Assembly: GCF_900111305.1 (NCBI RefSeq)
Contig: NZ_FOGS01000004.1
Coordinates: 186,001 to 250,000 of the forward strand
Direction: 5' to 3'
Source of the DNA: Vreelandella subterranea
GTDB lineage: Bacteria; Pseudomonadota; Gammaproteobacteria; Pseudomonadales; Halomonadaceae
Length of the DNA stretch: 64,000 nt
Under the pieces are notes generated by a model. It worked only from the letters and a program-made list of their open reading frames with translations, ran no database searches and was not told the DNA's origin. The position numbers and the translations under genes are program-made. Shown in pieces: positions 45,476-55,099 of this stretch (positions are counted from its first letter, which is position 1; every line of letters starts with the position of its first letter).

Positions 45476-46144
45476 ATGAACCAGCATCTTCAACCGGTTA
45501 TCAGCACGGCATCCAGCCGTATTTACGAGACGCTACGCCGGGATTTAGTCGGCGGACGCTTTGCTGCGGGCGAGAAATTGGCGATCAACGCGCTCAAGGA
45601 GCATTATCACGTTGGCTTGAGCCCGCTGCGTGAGGCGCTCAACAAGCTGGCCGCCTATGGCCTGTTGATTCAGGAGAATCAGCGTGGCTTTAGAGTTCCG
45701 ACGCTATCGCGCAGCGAGTTGGATGACATTGCCAATATGCGACTCGAGCTCGAGGGCATGGCGTTTGAACGCGCGATCCAGCACGGCGACGACATATGGG
45801 AGGCCGAACTGCTGGCCGCCGCCCATCGCCTGAAACGCGCAGATCTATCGCTGGAGAAAGGCGAGGAGTGGGAGGTGTTACACAGCCAGTTTCACCGCAC
45901 CCTTGTGGCGCCCTGCGGTTCGGTTTGGCTGCTGCGTTTCATCGAGCAGCTGCATGACCAGTTTGATCGCTACCGTCGTCTGGGCCCCAAAATGCCGACG
46001 GTAAGACAAACCCTCGATGGACAGCACCACGAACTGGTAGAGCTTGCCCTGCAGCGTGATAGCAAAGCCGCCCGTGCGCTCATGGACGATCATATCCATA
46101 AATCCTATCAGGTGGCCCTCAAGCGTTATCAGGAACACGCCTAG
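45476..46144 (+). CDS. GntR/FCD-family transcription regulator
   Basis: A 222-residue regulator. The N-terminal winged helix (YETLRRDLVGGRFAAGEKL, YHVGLSPLREALNKLAAYGL) is joined to an FCD ligand-binding domain with metal-binding-type residues (EWEVLHSQFHRTLV, LDGQHHELVELALQRD). It diverges from the chromate transporter pair, so it probably regulates them or itself. The gap contains an AT-rich imperfect dyad near 45383-45405. Confidence 0.9.
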   Translation: MNQHLQPVISTASSRIYETLRRDLVGGRFAAGEKLAINALKEHYHVGLSPLREALNKLAAYGLLIQENQRGFRVPTLSRSELDDIANMRLELEGMAFERAIQHGDDIWEAELLAAAHRLKRADLSLEKGEEWEVLHSQFHRTLVAPCGSVWLLRFIEQLHDQFDRYRRLGPKMPTVRQTLDGQHHELVELALQRDSKAARALMDDHIHKSYQVALKRYQEHA

Positions 46145-46222
46145 TGCATATGGCGTGTAGACTGTTGCGCTGTTGACGATGGAAGGCATCGGCGAGACTA
46201 CCGAAGGGGACGGGGAGCAGGC

Positions 46223-46786
46223 ATGCAAGACGTAGATAGCACGGTCATCACACAGACCTTGAACTGGTTGAACCGCTTTGTTGTGGCCCACGATATCTGC
46301 CCGTTTGCCAGCCGCGAGCTGGCGCGGGAGGCGGTTCGCGTTGAAGTGGTACGCTCGAAAAAACTGGAAGTGGCGCTGGAAGAACTGATGGTGGAGGTGC
46401 ACTGGCTAGACGAGCACCCGGAGACAGAAACCACGCTGCTGGTGTTTCCCACGCTGTTTAAGAGCTTTAACCATTATCTGGATTTTGTTGAGCTCGCCGA
46501 AAGCATCCTGATTGACCAGGGATATGAAGGCATCTATCAGCTCGCATCGTTTCATCCGGATTACTGTTTTGACGATGCGGATGCCGACGATGCCGCCAAC
46601 TATACCAATCGCTCCCCCTATCCGATGGTGCATCTGCTGCGTGAAGAGAGCGTCGAAAAGGCGATCGAGTTTTATGGCGATACCGACGCGATCCCTGAGC
46701 GTAATGTGGCTCTGCTGAACGGCATGGGCCTTGAGGCCGTGGAGCAGTTGTGGCAACGCAGCTGCCGCCTTGATGATCAGGGTTGA
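46223..46786 (+). CDS. DUF1415 family protein
   Basis: A 187-residue protein with the DUF1415 signature TLNWLNRFVVAHDICPFA near the start and ASFHPDYCFDDADADDAANYTNRSPYP in the middle. The family is widespread in proteobacteria without a known role. The N-terminal Cys and the acidic DDADADD stretch suggest metal binding, which is speculative. It overlaps the convergent diguanylate cyclase gene by ten bases. Confidence 0.88.
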   Translation: MQDVDSTVITQTLNWLNRFVVAHDICPFASRELAREAVRVEVVRSKKLEVALEELMVEVHWLDEHPETETTLLVFPTLFKSFNHYLDFVELAESILIDQGYEGIYQLASFHPDYCFDDADADDAANYTNRSPYPMVHLLREESVEKAIEFYGDTDAIPERNVALLNGMGLEAVEQLWQRSCRLDDQG

Positions 46787-48435
46787 TGAATCACCAGCCG
46801 ATGTCTGCCCTCCTGCTTGGCAACATACAACGCCGCATCGGCAAACTGCATGACGTCTTCGATGTCATGGCTGTGCTCTGGCCACCACGCGGCTCCCAGG
46901 CTGCAGCTGACGGTCACCGCTGGATGCTCGGGCAACGATATGGGTTGGGAAATGGAGGCAAGCAGGCGCTCGCTTATCGCCTGGGTCAACGTCGGTAATT
47001 GGTCTGCGGGGGCTTTCAAGGCCATGACGAATTCATCACCCCCCCATCGAGCGACGACATCGCTGGCCCGGAGCACTTCCTGCAAGCGCTTGGCAATGTC
47101 GATTAACAGCAGATCACCCGCATGATGACCCAGCTCGTCATTCACTTCCTTAAAGCCGTCCAGGTCAATATACACCAGCGCAATACTTTGCTGTTGGCGC
47201 TCGGCCTCGGGCAGGGCGTGCGCAAGATATCGATCTAGGAAGGCGCGATTCGGCAAGCCGGTCAGCGGGTCGCTAGTGGCGATGTCTTCAAGGCGGCGAA
47301 TGGTGCGGTTTTGGTCGAGCAGGCGTCCGACCATGTTGCGCATTGACGTGGAGAGGCGCATCAATTCCGGCGAACCTGTTTCCAGAGGAATCTCGTTGGT
47401 GGGTTGGCTGGCATCGTGGATAGTGTCTGCGGCGTGAGAAAGACGGGTTAAAGGTGTCGTCAGCCGCGACGCGACAACCCAGCCAACCACGGCAAACACC
47501 ATGGCCAGCAGCACGCCGATGCCCATGATCACACGTGTGAGTCGCTCCACGGGAGCAAACGCCTGCTCAACCGGCTGACGGCTAACCGCCACCCAGCCCA
47601 GACCGGGAAAATCCTCGAAGCCTTGGCTGCGGGCCATGCCCGTCACATAGCGCTGGTCATCTGGCCATGTCTCAATTGCCCATGAGGGCTTGGCGCTGGC
47701 CTGTAAATGCAGGTTGGATAGGCCCGGAACAGACTGTCCCAGCATATCGTCGGGCCCGAGCAAGACCGTGCCATCGGCTGCCAGCAACAGCATTTCAGTG
47801 CCCTGGCGCTGTTGCGCAGGCGAAAACATCGCACGCTGAATGTATTCCGCCCATTCCCAGCTAAGGTGAACGGCAAGCACACCCAGGAAAGCGCCGTTCT
47901 GGCCGGAGACCGGGGTCGCAATATCCACAAACTTTATCGCTTCGCCATAAGGGTTGGGCAATAGCTGCGATAGCAGCACCGCGTCGTGAACATCCCCTAT
48001 CCACATGCCGTCTTGGCCGTTTTGAAAGACCGGGCGCTGGGCAATGGAAGTACCTTCCAGGATGCCACCGGTGGCGGCTTGAACCACACCGTTGGGGTCG
48101 ATAAAGCCAATCCATGACACGACGTTGTAATTATCCTGAAGCGTTTCTAACTGAGCGCGAAGGGTCTCGTTATCGGTGCCGTCGGTCAGGGCTTCAATGC
48201 CCAATAACAATTTCACCTCTTTAATACGCGCGTCCATGCTGCGGTCCAGCTTATCGGCCATCTGATAGGCCGATTCTGCCGTAGAAGCGCCGATATTGGC
48301 TTCCAACTGATCAGCTGACTGTCGAGCAGCGACCCAGCCAAGCAGGACGGTCGTTCCAAATACCAGGGCAACAGCGAGTAGCGTAAAGCGTGTACGCAGG
48401 GATATCTGGCTTAGTCGCATGGCGTTGTCTGGCAT
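46777..48435 (-). CDS. Membrane diguanylate cyclase with Cache sensor and HAMP
   Basis: A 552-residue sensor enzyme. Two membrane helices, near residues 15-35 and about 300-320, flank a periplasmic dCache-type sensor domain. HAMP and a GGDEF domain follow. The active site reads RWGGDEFVMAL and an inhibitory site RASD lies five residues before it, so it should make cyclic di-GMP and be product-inhibited. No EAL domain. The sensed ligand is unknown. Confidence 0.92.
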   Translation of the reverse strand: MPDNAMRLSQISLRTRFTLLAVALVFGTTVLLGWVAARQSADQLEANIGASTAESAYQMADKLDRSMDARIKEVKLLLGIEALTDGTDNETLRAQLETLQDNYNVVSWIGFIDPNGVVQAATGGILEGTSIAQRPVFQNGQDGMWIGDVHDAVLLSQLLPNPYGEAIKFVDIATPVSGQNGAFLGVLAVHLSWEWAEYIQRAMFSPAQQRQGTEMLLLAADGTVLLGPDDMLGQSVPGLSNLHLQASAKPSWAIETWPDDQRYVTGMARSQGFEDFPGLGWVAVSRQPVEQAFAPVERLTRVIMGIGVLLAMVFAVVGWVVASRLTTPLTRLSHAADTIHDASQPTNEIPLETGSPELMRLSTSMRNMVGRLLDQNRTIRRLEDIATSDPLTGLPNRAFLDRYLAHALPEAERQQQSIALVYIDLDGFKEVNDELGHHAGDLLLIDIAKRLQEVLRASDVVARWGGDEFVMALKAPADQLPTLTQAISERLLASISQPISLPEHPAVTVSCSLGAAWWPEHSHDIEDVMQFADAALYVAKQEGRHRLVIHQP

Positions 48436-48541
48436 TCAGGTGTCTCGTGGGGCGTAAAAATCGTTAAGAAATGCGAGGTGGTATCCAATCACGAAGGATA
48501 CCGGTGAGCAACCTGCACCAATGCCATTGACGTGGTGGATT

Positions 48542-49048
48542 TTAACGCTGGTGTTCAAGGGTTTTATGCATGACGTAGGTATCGACCTCGCCAAGGCGGG
48601 CGTGACGGTAAGCGTTAGGCACCGTCCCCACAATGGCAAACCCCAGGCGCTGCCAGAGTGCGACCGCCACCTCGTTGGTGGAGACAACCGCGTTGAACTG
48701 CATGGCGCTGAAACCAAGCTCGCAAGCCAACTGCTGTGAATGCTCGCACATGGCACGGGCGACCCCTTTGCCACGCGCGGCGGGGGCCACCATATAACCG
48801 CAGTTGCAGACATGGTCACCGGGCCCCGCCGCATTGGCTTTTAAATAGTAGGTACCGAGGAGTGTGCCGGTTTCATCCTTGACCGCAAAGGTGGCTTGTG
48901 GGGCGTTACACCAAAGCTGGTAGGCATCTTCGGCGGTGATATCCGGGTCGATGGCATAGGTTTCCTGGGCCGCCACAATGTGTTGAAAGGTTGGCCAGAA
49001 CGCCATGAAATCAGCATGAGACATTGGAGCGTAAGTGAACGCAGACAT
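48542..49048 (-). CDS. GNAT family N-acetyltransferase
   Basis: A ~168-residue GNAT protein. The acetyl-CoA loop is seen in VAPAARGKGVARAMCEHS, followed by FNAVVSTNEVAVALWQRLGF. I prefer the Met at 49048 (MSAFTYAPMSHADF); an in-frame start at 49102 adds 18 residues. The substrate is unknown. Confidence 0.85.
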   Translation of the reverse strand: MSAFTYAPMSHADFMAFWPTFQHIVAAQETYAIDPDITAEDAYQLWCNAPQATFAVKDETGTLLGTYYLKANAAGPGDHVCNCGYMVAPAARGKGVARAMCEHSQQLACELGFSAMQFNAVVSTNEVAVALWQRLGFAIVGTVPNAYRHARLGEVDTYVMHKTLEHQR

Positions 49049-49124
49049 GGTGCGGTGTACCTGATCGGGTTGGCTCGGCTGCCATTGGCAGCCGCTATGC
49101 AAGACTGACGGCCATTATAGGCGC

Positions 49125-50117
49125 TTATCGAGCTGCCTCGGCAACAATCTGGTAACTTCTTAGCCGGTCCTGATGGTCGTAGAAGTCACTGTTGATCATC
49201 AACTCGTTGGCCCCTGTGCGTTCCTGGAAGTCGGCAAGCCGGGCTTTGACCGTGTCAGGCCCACCAATGATGGCTGCGCCCAGAAACTGCTCGACCTGGG
49301 CGCGTTCCATGGGGGACCAGTCCAGCTGTTCCACCGGGGGCAGCGAGACCGTTGGCTTGCCGCGGATCAGGTTGAGAAATTTCTGCTGGGCGGTGGTCGC
49401 CAGGTATTCCGCCATGGCGTCGCTTTCCGCGGCAATGACGGGCAACCCGACCGTGGCATAGGGGGCATCCAGATGCGCCGAGGGCTGGAAGTTCTCACGA
49501 TACAGCCGCAAGGCTTCAAACAGATAGCCTGGCGCAAACTGCGCGGCGAAGGCAAAGGGCAGGCCAAGTTTGGCGGCCAGCTGCGCGCTAAAGCCGCTGG
49601 AACCAAGCAGCCAGATGGGCACATGCGTACCCTGGCCGGGCACGGCCCTGACGCGTTGCTGGGGCGAGGCATCGCCAAGATAGCCGCGTAGCTCGTCGAG
49701 CTGCGCGGGGAAGTCATCAACCCCGGCCCGTGCATGGCGACGCATCGCCTGCATGGTCGCGCCGTCCGAGCCCGGCGCACGACCAAGGCCCAGGTCGATG
49801 CGCCCGGGGTAGAGGGTTTCCAGGGTGCCAAACTGCTCGGCGACCACCAGTGGCGGGTGATTGGGCAACATGATGCCCCCACTGCCCACCCGAATACGCG
49901 AGGTCTGCCCCGCAATATGGCCAATCAGCACCGCCGTCGCGGCGCTGGCGATGCCCTCGATGTTGTGATGTTCCGCCAGCCAGTAGCGCTTATACCCCAG
50001 TTGTTCGGTGTGTTGGGCAAGGGAAACGCTGTCTTGAAAGGTTTCGGCAGCGCTGCCGCCCTGACGAATCGGGGCGAGGTCCAGTACGGATAGTGCGGTA
50101 GACGCGAGTGCGCTCAT
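49125..50117 (-). CDS. Luciferase-like flavin-dependent monooxygenase
   Basis: A 330-residue LLM-class protein, close to the MsnO8 type. It starts [23 protein letters not shown] and contains [21 protein letters not shown] and [22 protein letters not shown], a hallmark of the family. It would use FMNH2 and oxygen on an unknown substrate. It stands alone. Confidence 0.92.
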   Translation of the reverse strand: MSALASTALSVLDLAPIRQGGSAAETFQDSVSLAQHTEQLGYKRYWLAEHHNIEGIASAATAVLIGHIAGQTSRIRVGSGGIMLPNHPPLVVAEQFGTLETLYPGRIDLGLGRAPGSDGATMQAMRRHARAGVDDFPAQLDELRGYLGDASPQQRVRAVPGQGTHVPIWLLGSSGFSAQLAAKLGLPFAFAAQFAPGYLFEALRLYRENFQPSAHLDAPYATVGLPVIAAESDAMAEYLATTAQQKFLNLIRGKPTVSLPPVEQLDWSPMERAQVEQFLGAAIIGGPDTVKARLADFQERTGANELMINSDFYDHQDRLRSYQIVAEAAR

Positions 50118-50259
50118 GCATCACCTATAAGGCCGGAAGATGGAGCGTGCCAATGAAATGACGACGTATGGGCGTCAAGTAAATCATTAGCACGCTTGTT
50201 AATTAATGGTTATGCGGCCAGGCTCGATGAATTACAAGGCAGGGTGTCGGCAAACCACG

Positions 50260-50946
50260 TTATTCCATTGGCGGGGTAGGGCGAATCAGAATTTCGTTGA
50301 CGTCGACATGGGCAGGCTGCGATAGGGCGTAAATGACCGCATTGGCTATATCGCGGTCTGCCAGCGCATGCTCGGGCGGTTCGTCAAAGAACGGCGTATC
50401 GACCATGCCGGGCTCAATCAGCGTTACCCGCATGCCGGTACCGCGTAGCTCTTCGCGCAGGTTGTAACCGATGCCGGTAACGGCCCACTTGGTCGCGCTG
50501 TACATTGAGCCTGGAATGGTTGCACGGCCTGCGGCTGAGCCGGTTAACAGCACATGGCCTTTACTGCGTTTGAGCGCCGGTATGCATGCCTGGAGGGTCA
50601 AACCCACACCGTAGACGTTGGTCAAGATCATTTCCTGCCAACGTTCATGGTCGGCGCCGCTGAAGCCGCCCGGTGAACCACCGCAACCGGCGTTGGCAAA
50701 GACGGCATCGATTCGGCCAAAGGTTTCCAGCGCTTCGTCTACCATGGCGCGCTGTTCGTCCATCCGGGTGACATCCAGCTCGCAGGTCAGCACATTTTCC
50801 GGGCCTAGCTCCTGGGCAAGGGCGGTGAGCTTGTCGGTCGAGCGGGCGGCCAACACCAGCTTGTAGCCCTCACGGGCAGCGGCTCTTGCGGTAGCCGCCC
50901 CAATGCCACTGGAGGCCCCGGTAATCAGTAATACGTTTCTTTGCAT
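50260..50946 (-). CDS. Short-chain dehydrogenase/reductase
   Basis: A 228-residue NAD(P)-dependent SDR. The cofactor motif is TGASSGIGAATARA, the NAG-like segment is NAGCGGSP and the catalytic pair is in MYSATKWAV (Tyr-x3-Lys). Similar proteins include YdfG-type serine/3-hydroxy acid dehydrogenases. The substrate is unknown. Confidence 0.92.
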   Translation of the reverse strand: MQRNVLLITGASSGIGAATARAAAREGYKLVLAARSTDKLTALAQELGPENVLTCELDVTRMDEQRAMVDEALETFGRIDAVFANAGCGGSPGGFSGADHERWQEMILTNVYGVGLTLQACIPALKRSKGHVLLTGSAAGRATIPGSMYSATKWAVTGIGYNLREELRGTGMRVTLIEPGMVDTPFFDEPPEHALADRDIANAVIYALSQPAHVDVNEILIRPTPPME

Positions 50947-51045
50947 CCTATGCGCTCCATACGATTAGCCATAACATCCTATTTAGCATGGCTAATTGAG
51001 CGCGGTTGTGCAAATTGTAAGCCTGCGAATGAAAAAACGGGGGCG

Positions 51046-52308
51046 TTAGTACCCGGCTTCTTTGCGCTTGAGGATGGTGGATAGGTCGAGAATCGACTGC
51101 GCCATGTCCGCCATGCTTTTGCTCTGATTCATTGAGGTGGTGCGCAAAAACCGGTACGCCTCTTCTTCTGTCATGTCCTGGTGGGCCATGATCAGGCCTT
51201 TCGCCCGTTCGATCAGCTTGCGTTCACGCAGGGCTTTGCGGGTATTTTCCAATTCGTCGCTCAGCCCCTGCAATCGGCTTGATTGCGCCTGGGTCAATTC
51301 GATCAATGACCGGCCCAGGGGCGAATTAAGCGCATTGGCAGTCAAGTCGCCCAGAGGTTCACCGTTGCTCAAGGCCAGCAATTGCTCGCAAGGCGCCGGG
51401 GAATTACGGCAAGGCTCTGTTTTGGCTTTTTCCAGCGCAACCTTGGCTTGCTGAATCTTGCTATGGCACAGGGCGGTCAGCTGAGCGTTGAAGGCATCTT
51501 CCACGTTTTTAATGCTGTCGATGCGCAGCGTGGTGAGTTCATACCAGGTTTCACCCAGTGAATCCGATGTGTCTGGATGCGCGGCTCGCTGGCGGGCAAT
51601 ATCGCGCAATTGATGGATGCCCGAGAGCGTGCGCGGCGAGAGTTCCTCCTGCCAATGTTGCTGTGCTTCGGGAGAAGCGAATTCCTCAAAGGTATCAAAG
51701 CAGCGCTGCTGGTCGTTGATCAGTTGGCCAAGCAATGCGCTATGGGCGTCGTCAAAATACCCCTGGGTAAAGCCAAAGGCGCCGCATGCGCGTTCCTGCC
51801 CCGCCAGTTCTTTGCCCTGCATCAAATGGAAAATGGCGACCAGGGCGCGGGTGATATCAGGGTCGATAGCCGTATCGGCCGCTTCAAAGACAATCGCCAG
51901 CAGCCCGCTGGTCAGTTGGTTGAAGGCCTGAGTTGCCGCGTCCGGTGTAATGGCAAAGGTGTCGATGGCGTGGCGCAGCGTACTGAGTTCGTCCAGCGCT
52001 GCCCATACCGTTGCAATCCGACGCAGTAGACGCGCAGCAGCCTGGGGGCGAGCTTCCTGGCTTAATGCCTCGAGGCGACGACGCATCAGTGCTTCGGCAT
52101 CCTGGCTATGCTGGCGGTAAGTCGCGCGGCGTTCTTTAAAGCGGGTGCCCTGTGAAACCAGAAAAATCGTCGACGCGCCCCGCTCACGCTGCAGCATATG
52201 AATGAAGTGGCTGATATCGCCCACAATGTCACACGTTGTCGCCAGATGGGTCAGGTTATCGATATCGCAGCGTTTGGCGGTTAACAGTAGCTGTTGAGCT
52301 GAAGACAT
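51046..52308 (-). CDS. nasR: Nitrate/nitrite-sensing antiterminator NasR (NIT-ANTAR)
   Basis: A 420-residue RNA-binding regulator. The NIT sensor domain holds the signature LQRERGASTIFL; the C-terminal ANTAR domain holds ALRERKLIERAKGLIMAHQD, TEEEAYRFLR and SMADMAQSIL. In Klebsiella NasR binds a leader hairpin when nitrate or nitrite is present and lets polymerase pass a terminator. The nir and nas leaders here carry terminators in matching positions. It follows the nitrate transporter by 67 bases. Confidence 0.93.
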   Translation of the reverse strand: MSSAQQLLLTAKRCDIDNLTHLATTCDIVGDISHFIHMLQRERGASTIFLVSQGTRFKERRATYRQHSQDAEALMRRRLEALSQEARPQAAARLLRRIATVWAALDELSTLRHAIDTFAITPDAATQAFNQLTSGLLAIVFEAADTAIDPDITRALVAIFHLMQGKELAGQERACGAFGFTQGYFDDAHSALLGQLINDQQRCFDTFEEFASPEAQQHWQEELSPRTLSGIHQLRDIARQRAAHPDTSDSLGETWYELTTLRIDSIKNVEDAFNAQLTALCHSKIQQAKVALEKAKTEPCRNSPAPCEQLLALSNGEPLGDLTANALNSPLGRSLIELTQAQSSRLQGLSDELENTRKALRERKLIERAKGLIMAHQDMTEEEAYRFLRTTSMNQSKSMADMAQSILDLSTILKRKEAGY

Positions 52309-52337
52309 AAGACGTTTCCTTTGTGCTCACCGCCATT

Positions 52338-52367
52338 GATTGCGCACTTCCAGGAAAGTGCGCAATC
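52338..52367 (-). promoter_or_regulatory. 12-bp perfect hairpin between nitrate transporter and nasR
   Basis: GATTGCGCACTT and AAGTGCGCAATC pair perfectly around a six-base loop (TCCTGG on the minus strand). No T run follows, so it is unlikely to be a simple terminator. It may protect or process the transcript end or reduce nasR expression relative to the transporter. Confidence 0.6.
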
Positions 52368-52375
52368 GGCGTCGT

Positions 52376-53728
52376 TTAGCGTAGCGATAGGGCGCCCGCC
52401 CCGGTATCGTCGCCTACCGCTTCTCGGTAGGCGGTTGCCTCTTCGGCTTCTTGCGCATCGCTGAAGCGTACCAGCAGGACGCATGAGGCCAAGGCAAGGA
52501 CGGCTAGCCCCAGGTAGAAGAGACCTTGCTGGTAGGTCAGGCTTTCACTGCGGAACAGGAAGGCGGCGGAGACGGCGCCTACGTTGCCGCCCGCGCCCAC
52601 AATACCGGCTACCGCGCCCAGGGCTTTTTTATTGATGAAGGGGACCACCCCGTAGGTAGCGCCTTCGGCCATCTGCACAAAGAGGCTGAACACCAGCATG
52701 ATGCCAATCGCCAGGCTCAGTATATGCATCTGTGAGAAAGCGATCAGGGCAATGCCTTCACAAATGAGGGCGACCAGTAACCAGCGTACGCGTCCCTTCA
52801 AGCCGCCATGCTTGGCAAACAGGTCAGAAAATATTCCCCCCAGTGTACGCGCAAAGATATTCATCAACCCAAACAGACCCGCAATCAGGCCAGCGGTGGC
52901 AAGCGTCAGGTCAAAATTGTCGAAAAAGTAGATGGCGGCAATGTTGTTGATCGTCAACTCCACCCCAAAACAAATTCCATACACGACGAACAGCGCCCAA
53001 ACACGAATATCCTTTGCCGCGACGGTAAAGCTTTGTAGCGCGCCGTTTTCGCCGCTGGCGGGCGGTAGCTCGCCGCGAGCGCGCAGTTCGTCAAAGTTGC
53101 CGTCGGGGGCGTCCTGGGTAAACAGCCAATAGGCAATGCCGGTGAAGAACAGCACAACGCCCGGCACGACCATGGCTAGCCGCCAGCCCAGCGCCTCGTT
53201 GACCCCCAGCATCAGCATGCCGGCAAAGATCAGTGGCATGACGATCTGGGTCGTGCCACCGCCCAGGTTCCCCCAGCCTGCACTGGTGGCGTTGGCGGTA
53301 CCCACGACGTTGGGCGCAAACATGATGGACGTATGGTACTGGGTGATAACAAATGACGCGCCGATGGCGCCGATAGCCAGGCGCGCAAGAAGGAAGGTTT
53401 CAAAGCTGTCGGCCAGGCCAATGCCCATTACCGGGATGGAGCCGAACAGCAACAAGCCGGAATAGGTCTTGCGCGGCCCCAGGCGGTCGCACAATACACC
53501 GATCACCAGGCGGACAATGACGGTGATGGCAACCGAGGCGATGATGGTGTTGCCGATCTGGGTCTGGGTAAGGGCGAGGTCTTCACGTACCACCGCCATG
53601 AGTGGCGCAATGCCAAACCAGCCAAAAAAACAGAGATGGAAGGCAAACCACGAAAAATGGAAGGCGCGCATTTGCGGCGTAGAGAAATTGAGCAACCGAA
53701 TACGGTTGGCTTTGTTGCGAATATCCAT
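52376..53728 (-). CDS. Nitrate/nitrite transporter (NNP family MFS)
   Basis: A 450-residue MFS carrier with twelve helices, resembling assimilatory nitrate transporters. A typical glycine-rich nitrate-signature-like stretch is GWGNLGGGTTQIVMP, and residues GVNEALGWRLAMVVPG follow. GAGG lies seven bases before the start. It shares a unit with nasR. A hairpin with an A1/G4 hexaloop lies in its leader. Confidence 0.9.
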   Translation of the reverse strand: MDIRNKANRIRLLNFSTPQMRAFHFSWFAFHLCFFGWFGIAPLMAVVREDLALTQTQIGNTIIASVAITVIVRLVIGVLCDRLGPRKTYSGLLLFGSIPVMGIGLADSFETFLLARLAIGAIGASFVITQYHTSIMFAPNVVGTANATSAGWGNLGGGTTQIVMPLIFAGMLMLGVNEALGWRLAMVVPGVVLFFTGIAYWLFTQDAPDGNFDELRARGELPPASGENGALQSFTVAAKDIRVWALFVVYGICFGVELTINNIAAIYFFDNFDLTLATAGLIAGLFGLMNIFARTLGGIFSDLFAKHGGLKGRVRWLLVALICEGIALIAFSQMHILSLAIGIMLVFSLFVQMAEGATYGVVPFINKKALGAVAGIVGAGGNVGAVSAAFLFRSESLTYQQGLFYLGLAVLALASCVLLVRFSDAQEAEEATAYREAVGDDTGAGALSLR

Positions 53729-53807
53729 GGGATGGCCTCACGGGTTCTTTTACGAGTTCAATACCCTGCGCGTGAAGCACGCAGCGTCATCGGTTTACGA
53801 GAACATG

Positions 53808-53823
53808 CCTTCTTCATTGAAGG
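53808..53823 (-). promoter_or_regulatory. Candidate ANTAR-binding hexaloop hairpin, nitrate transporter leader
   Basis: On the minus strand CCTTC and GAAGG pair around the loop AATGAA, with A at position 1 and G at 4. It is 80 bases upstream of the transporter start. The stem is only five bases and no T-tailed terminator follows, so this is weaker than the other two. Confidence 0.3.
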
Positions 53824-54026
53824 TCAGGTTCGACGCACTCGTACCCGATTGGGCCTGGTCCACGCCTACCACCACTGCCTGGAATTATGCAAAGTGGTTG
53901 CCATGGCTGTGTTTTTTTATATTAATCAGTGAATTATCGTTTTTGGAGTAACGACTGAGGGACAGGCTTGGAAGATAACGGTCGCGCTAATGCTGCATTA
54001 TTGGGCATCAGTGCACCGGATTTGGC

Positions 54027-55073
54027 CTAGTTTGGTGCTGCTGAAGGCACGGCGTTTTCATCCAGATAGACGTCGTCGATATCCAGCGTGGAGCGTTCGC
54101 CGAGCGCGTCGATGTTGTCTTCCAGCCAGCGGTCGGCAGCGGCATGGCCCTGTTCGAACAGATGGCAAAGAAAGGCCCACTCGGCATTCAGCTTGCTGGA
54201 TACCGACAGGGGTAGTAACGCGCCTTCACCACTGATGCGATGGAACAACGCCTGCTGGTAGCAGTTCTCGATCCCCTGGGCGTCAAGCACCTGTTTAAGC
54301 ATGGCGATCATGCGTACTTCTTTGATCAGCGCTGAATTGAAGGTGATTTCGTTAAGCCGGTTCATGATGGCCGACGCCGTGGTGGGTAAGGTGTCGCGTC
54401 GAATGGGGTTGATCTGAACGAGCAGAATATCGCGTGCGCTACATTCTTCCATCAGCGGGAATAGCGCCGGATTACCCATGTAGCCGCCATCCCAGTAGGC
54501 TTCCCCATCAATCTCGACGGCCTGGAACACAAACGGCAGGCAAGCGGAGGCCATGACCGCATCCAGGCTCATCTCATGGCGACGAAAGACCCGCTGCTTG
54601 CCTGTACGGACGTTTGTGGCAGTCACGAACAGCTTGAGCTGTTCACAGCGGCGGACCCGATCAAAGTCGATCCGTTCGGCCACAATTTCACGCAATGGAT
54701 TCACGTTGAGGGGGTTGAACTGATAGGGCGAGACCAGTCGGCTCATCAGGTCCATGGCGATATAGCCGGGCGAGTGTTCAAGACTCCAGTTGCCGGTCAG
54801 CTTGTCCAGCGGTGAGCGACGGATCGGGCTTGCCATGCCCGCTCGGCTAACGGCCTGCCAGAAGTCGCGCAGTGCCTCGCGGGCGGTTTCTTTATCACCG
54901 CGGGTGAGCGCGTCGGCCATGACCACGCCGTTCATCGCACCCGCACTGGTGCCGCTGATGCCCTCGATCTCGACCCGGGAGTCTGCCAGCAAACGGTCAA
55001 TGACCCCCCAGGTGTAGGCGCCGTGAGAACCACCGCCCTGTAATGCCAGGTCTAAGGATTTAGGTTGAGCCAT
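54027..55073 (-). CDS. Patatin-like phospholipase
   Basis: A 348-residue lipid acyl hydrolase. The oxyanion loop ALQGGGSHGAY, the nucleophile Ser in GTSAGA and the catalytic Asp in YWDGGYMGNP are present. The Met at 55073 has AGGAGG seven bases upstream. There is no signal peptide. It follows an L,D-transpeptidase gene by 26 bases in the same direction, so the pair may share a transcript. Confidence 0.92.
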   Translation of the reverse strand: MAQPKSLDLALQGGGSHGAYTWGVIDRLLADSRVEIEGISGTSAGAMNGVVMADALTRGDKETAREALRDFWQAVSRAGMASPIRRSPLDKLTGNWSLEHSPGYIAMDLMSRLVSPYQFNPLNVNPLREIVAERIDFDRVRRCEQLKLFVTATNVRTGKQRVFRRHEMSLDAVMASACLPFVFQAVEIDGEAYWDGGYMGNPALFPLMEECSARDILLVQINPIRRDTLPTTASAIMNRLNEITFNSALIKEVRMIAMLKQVLDAQGIENCYQQALFHRISGEGALLPLSVSSKLNAEWAFLCHLFEQGHAAADRWLEDNIDALGERSTLDIDDVYLDENAVPSAAPN

Positions 55074-55099
55074 TGGTTTGCCTCCTGGGCATAGGGGCT

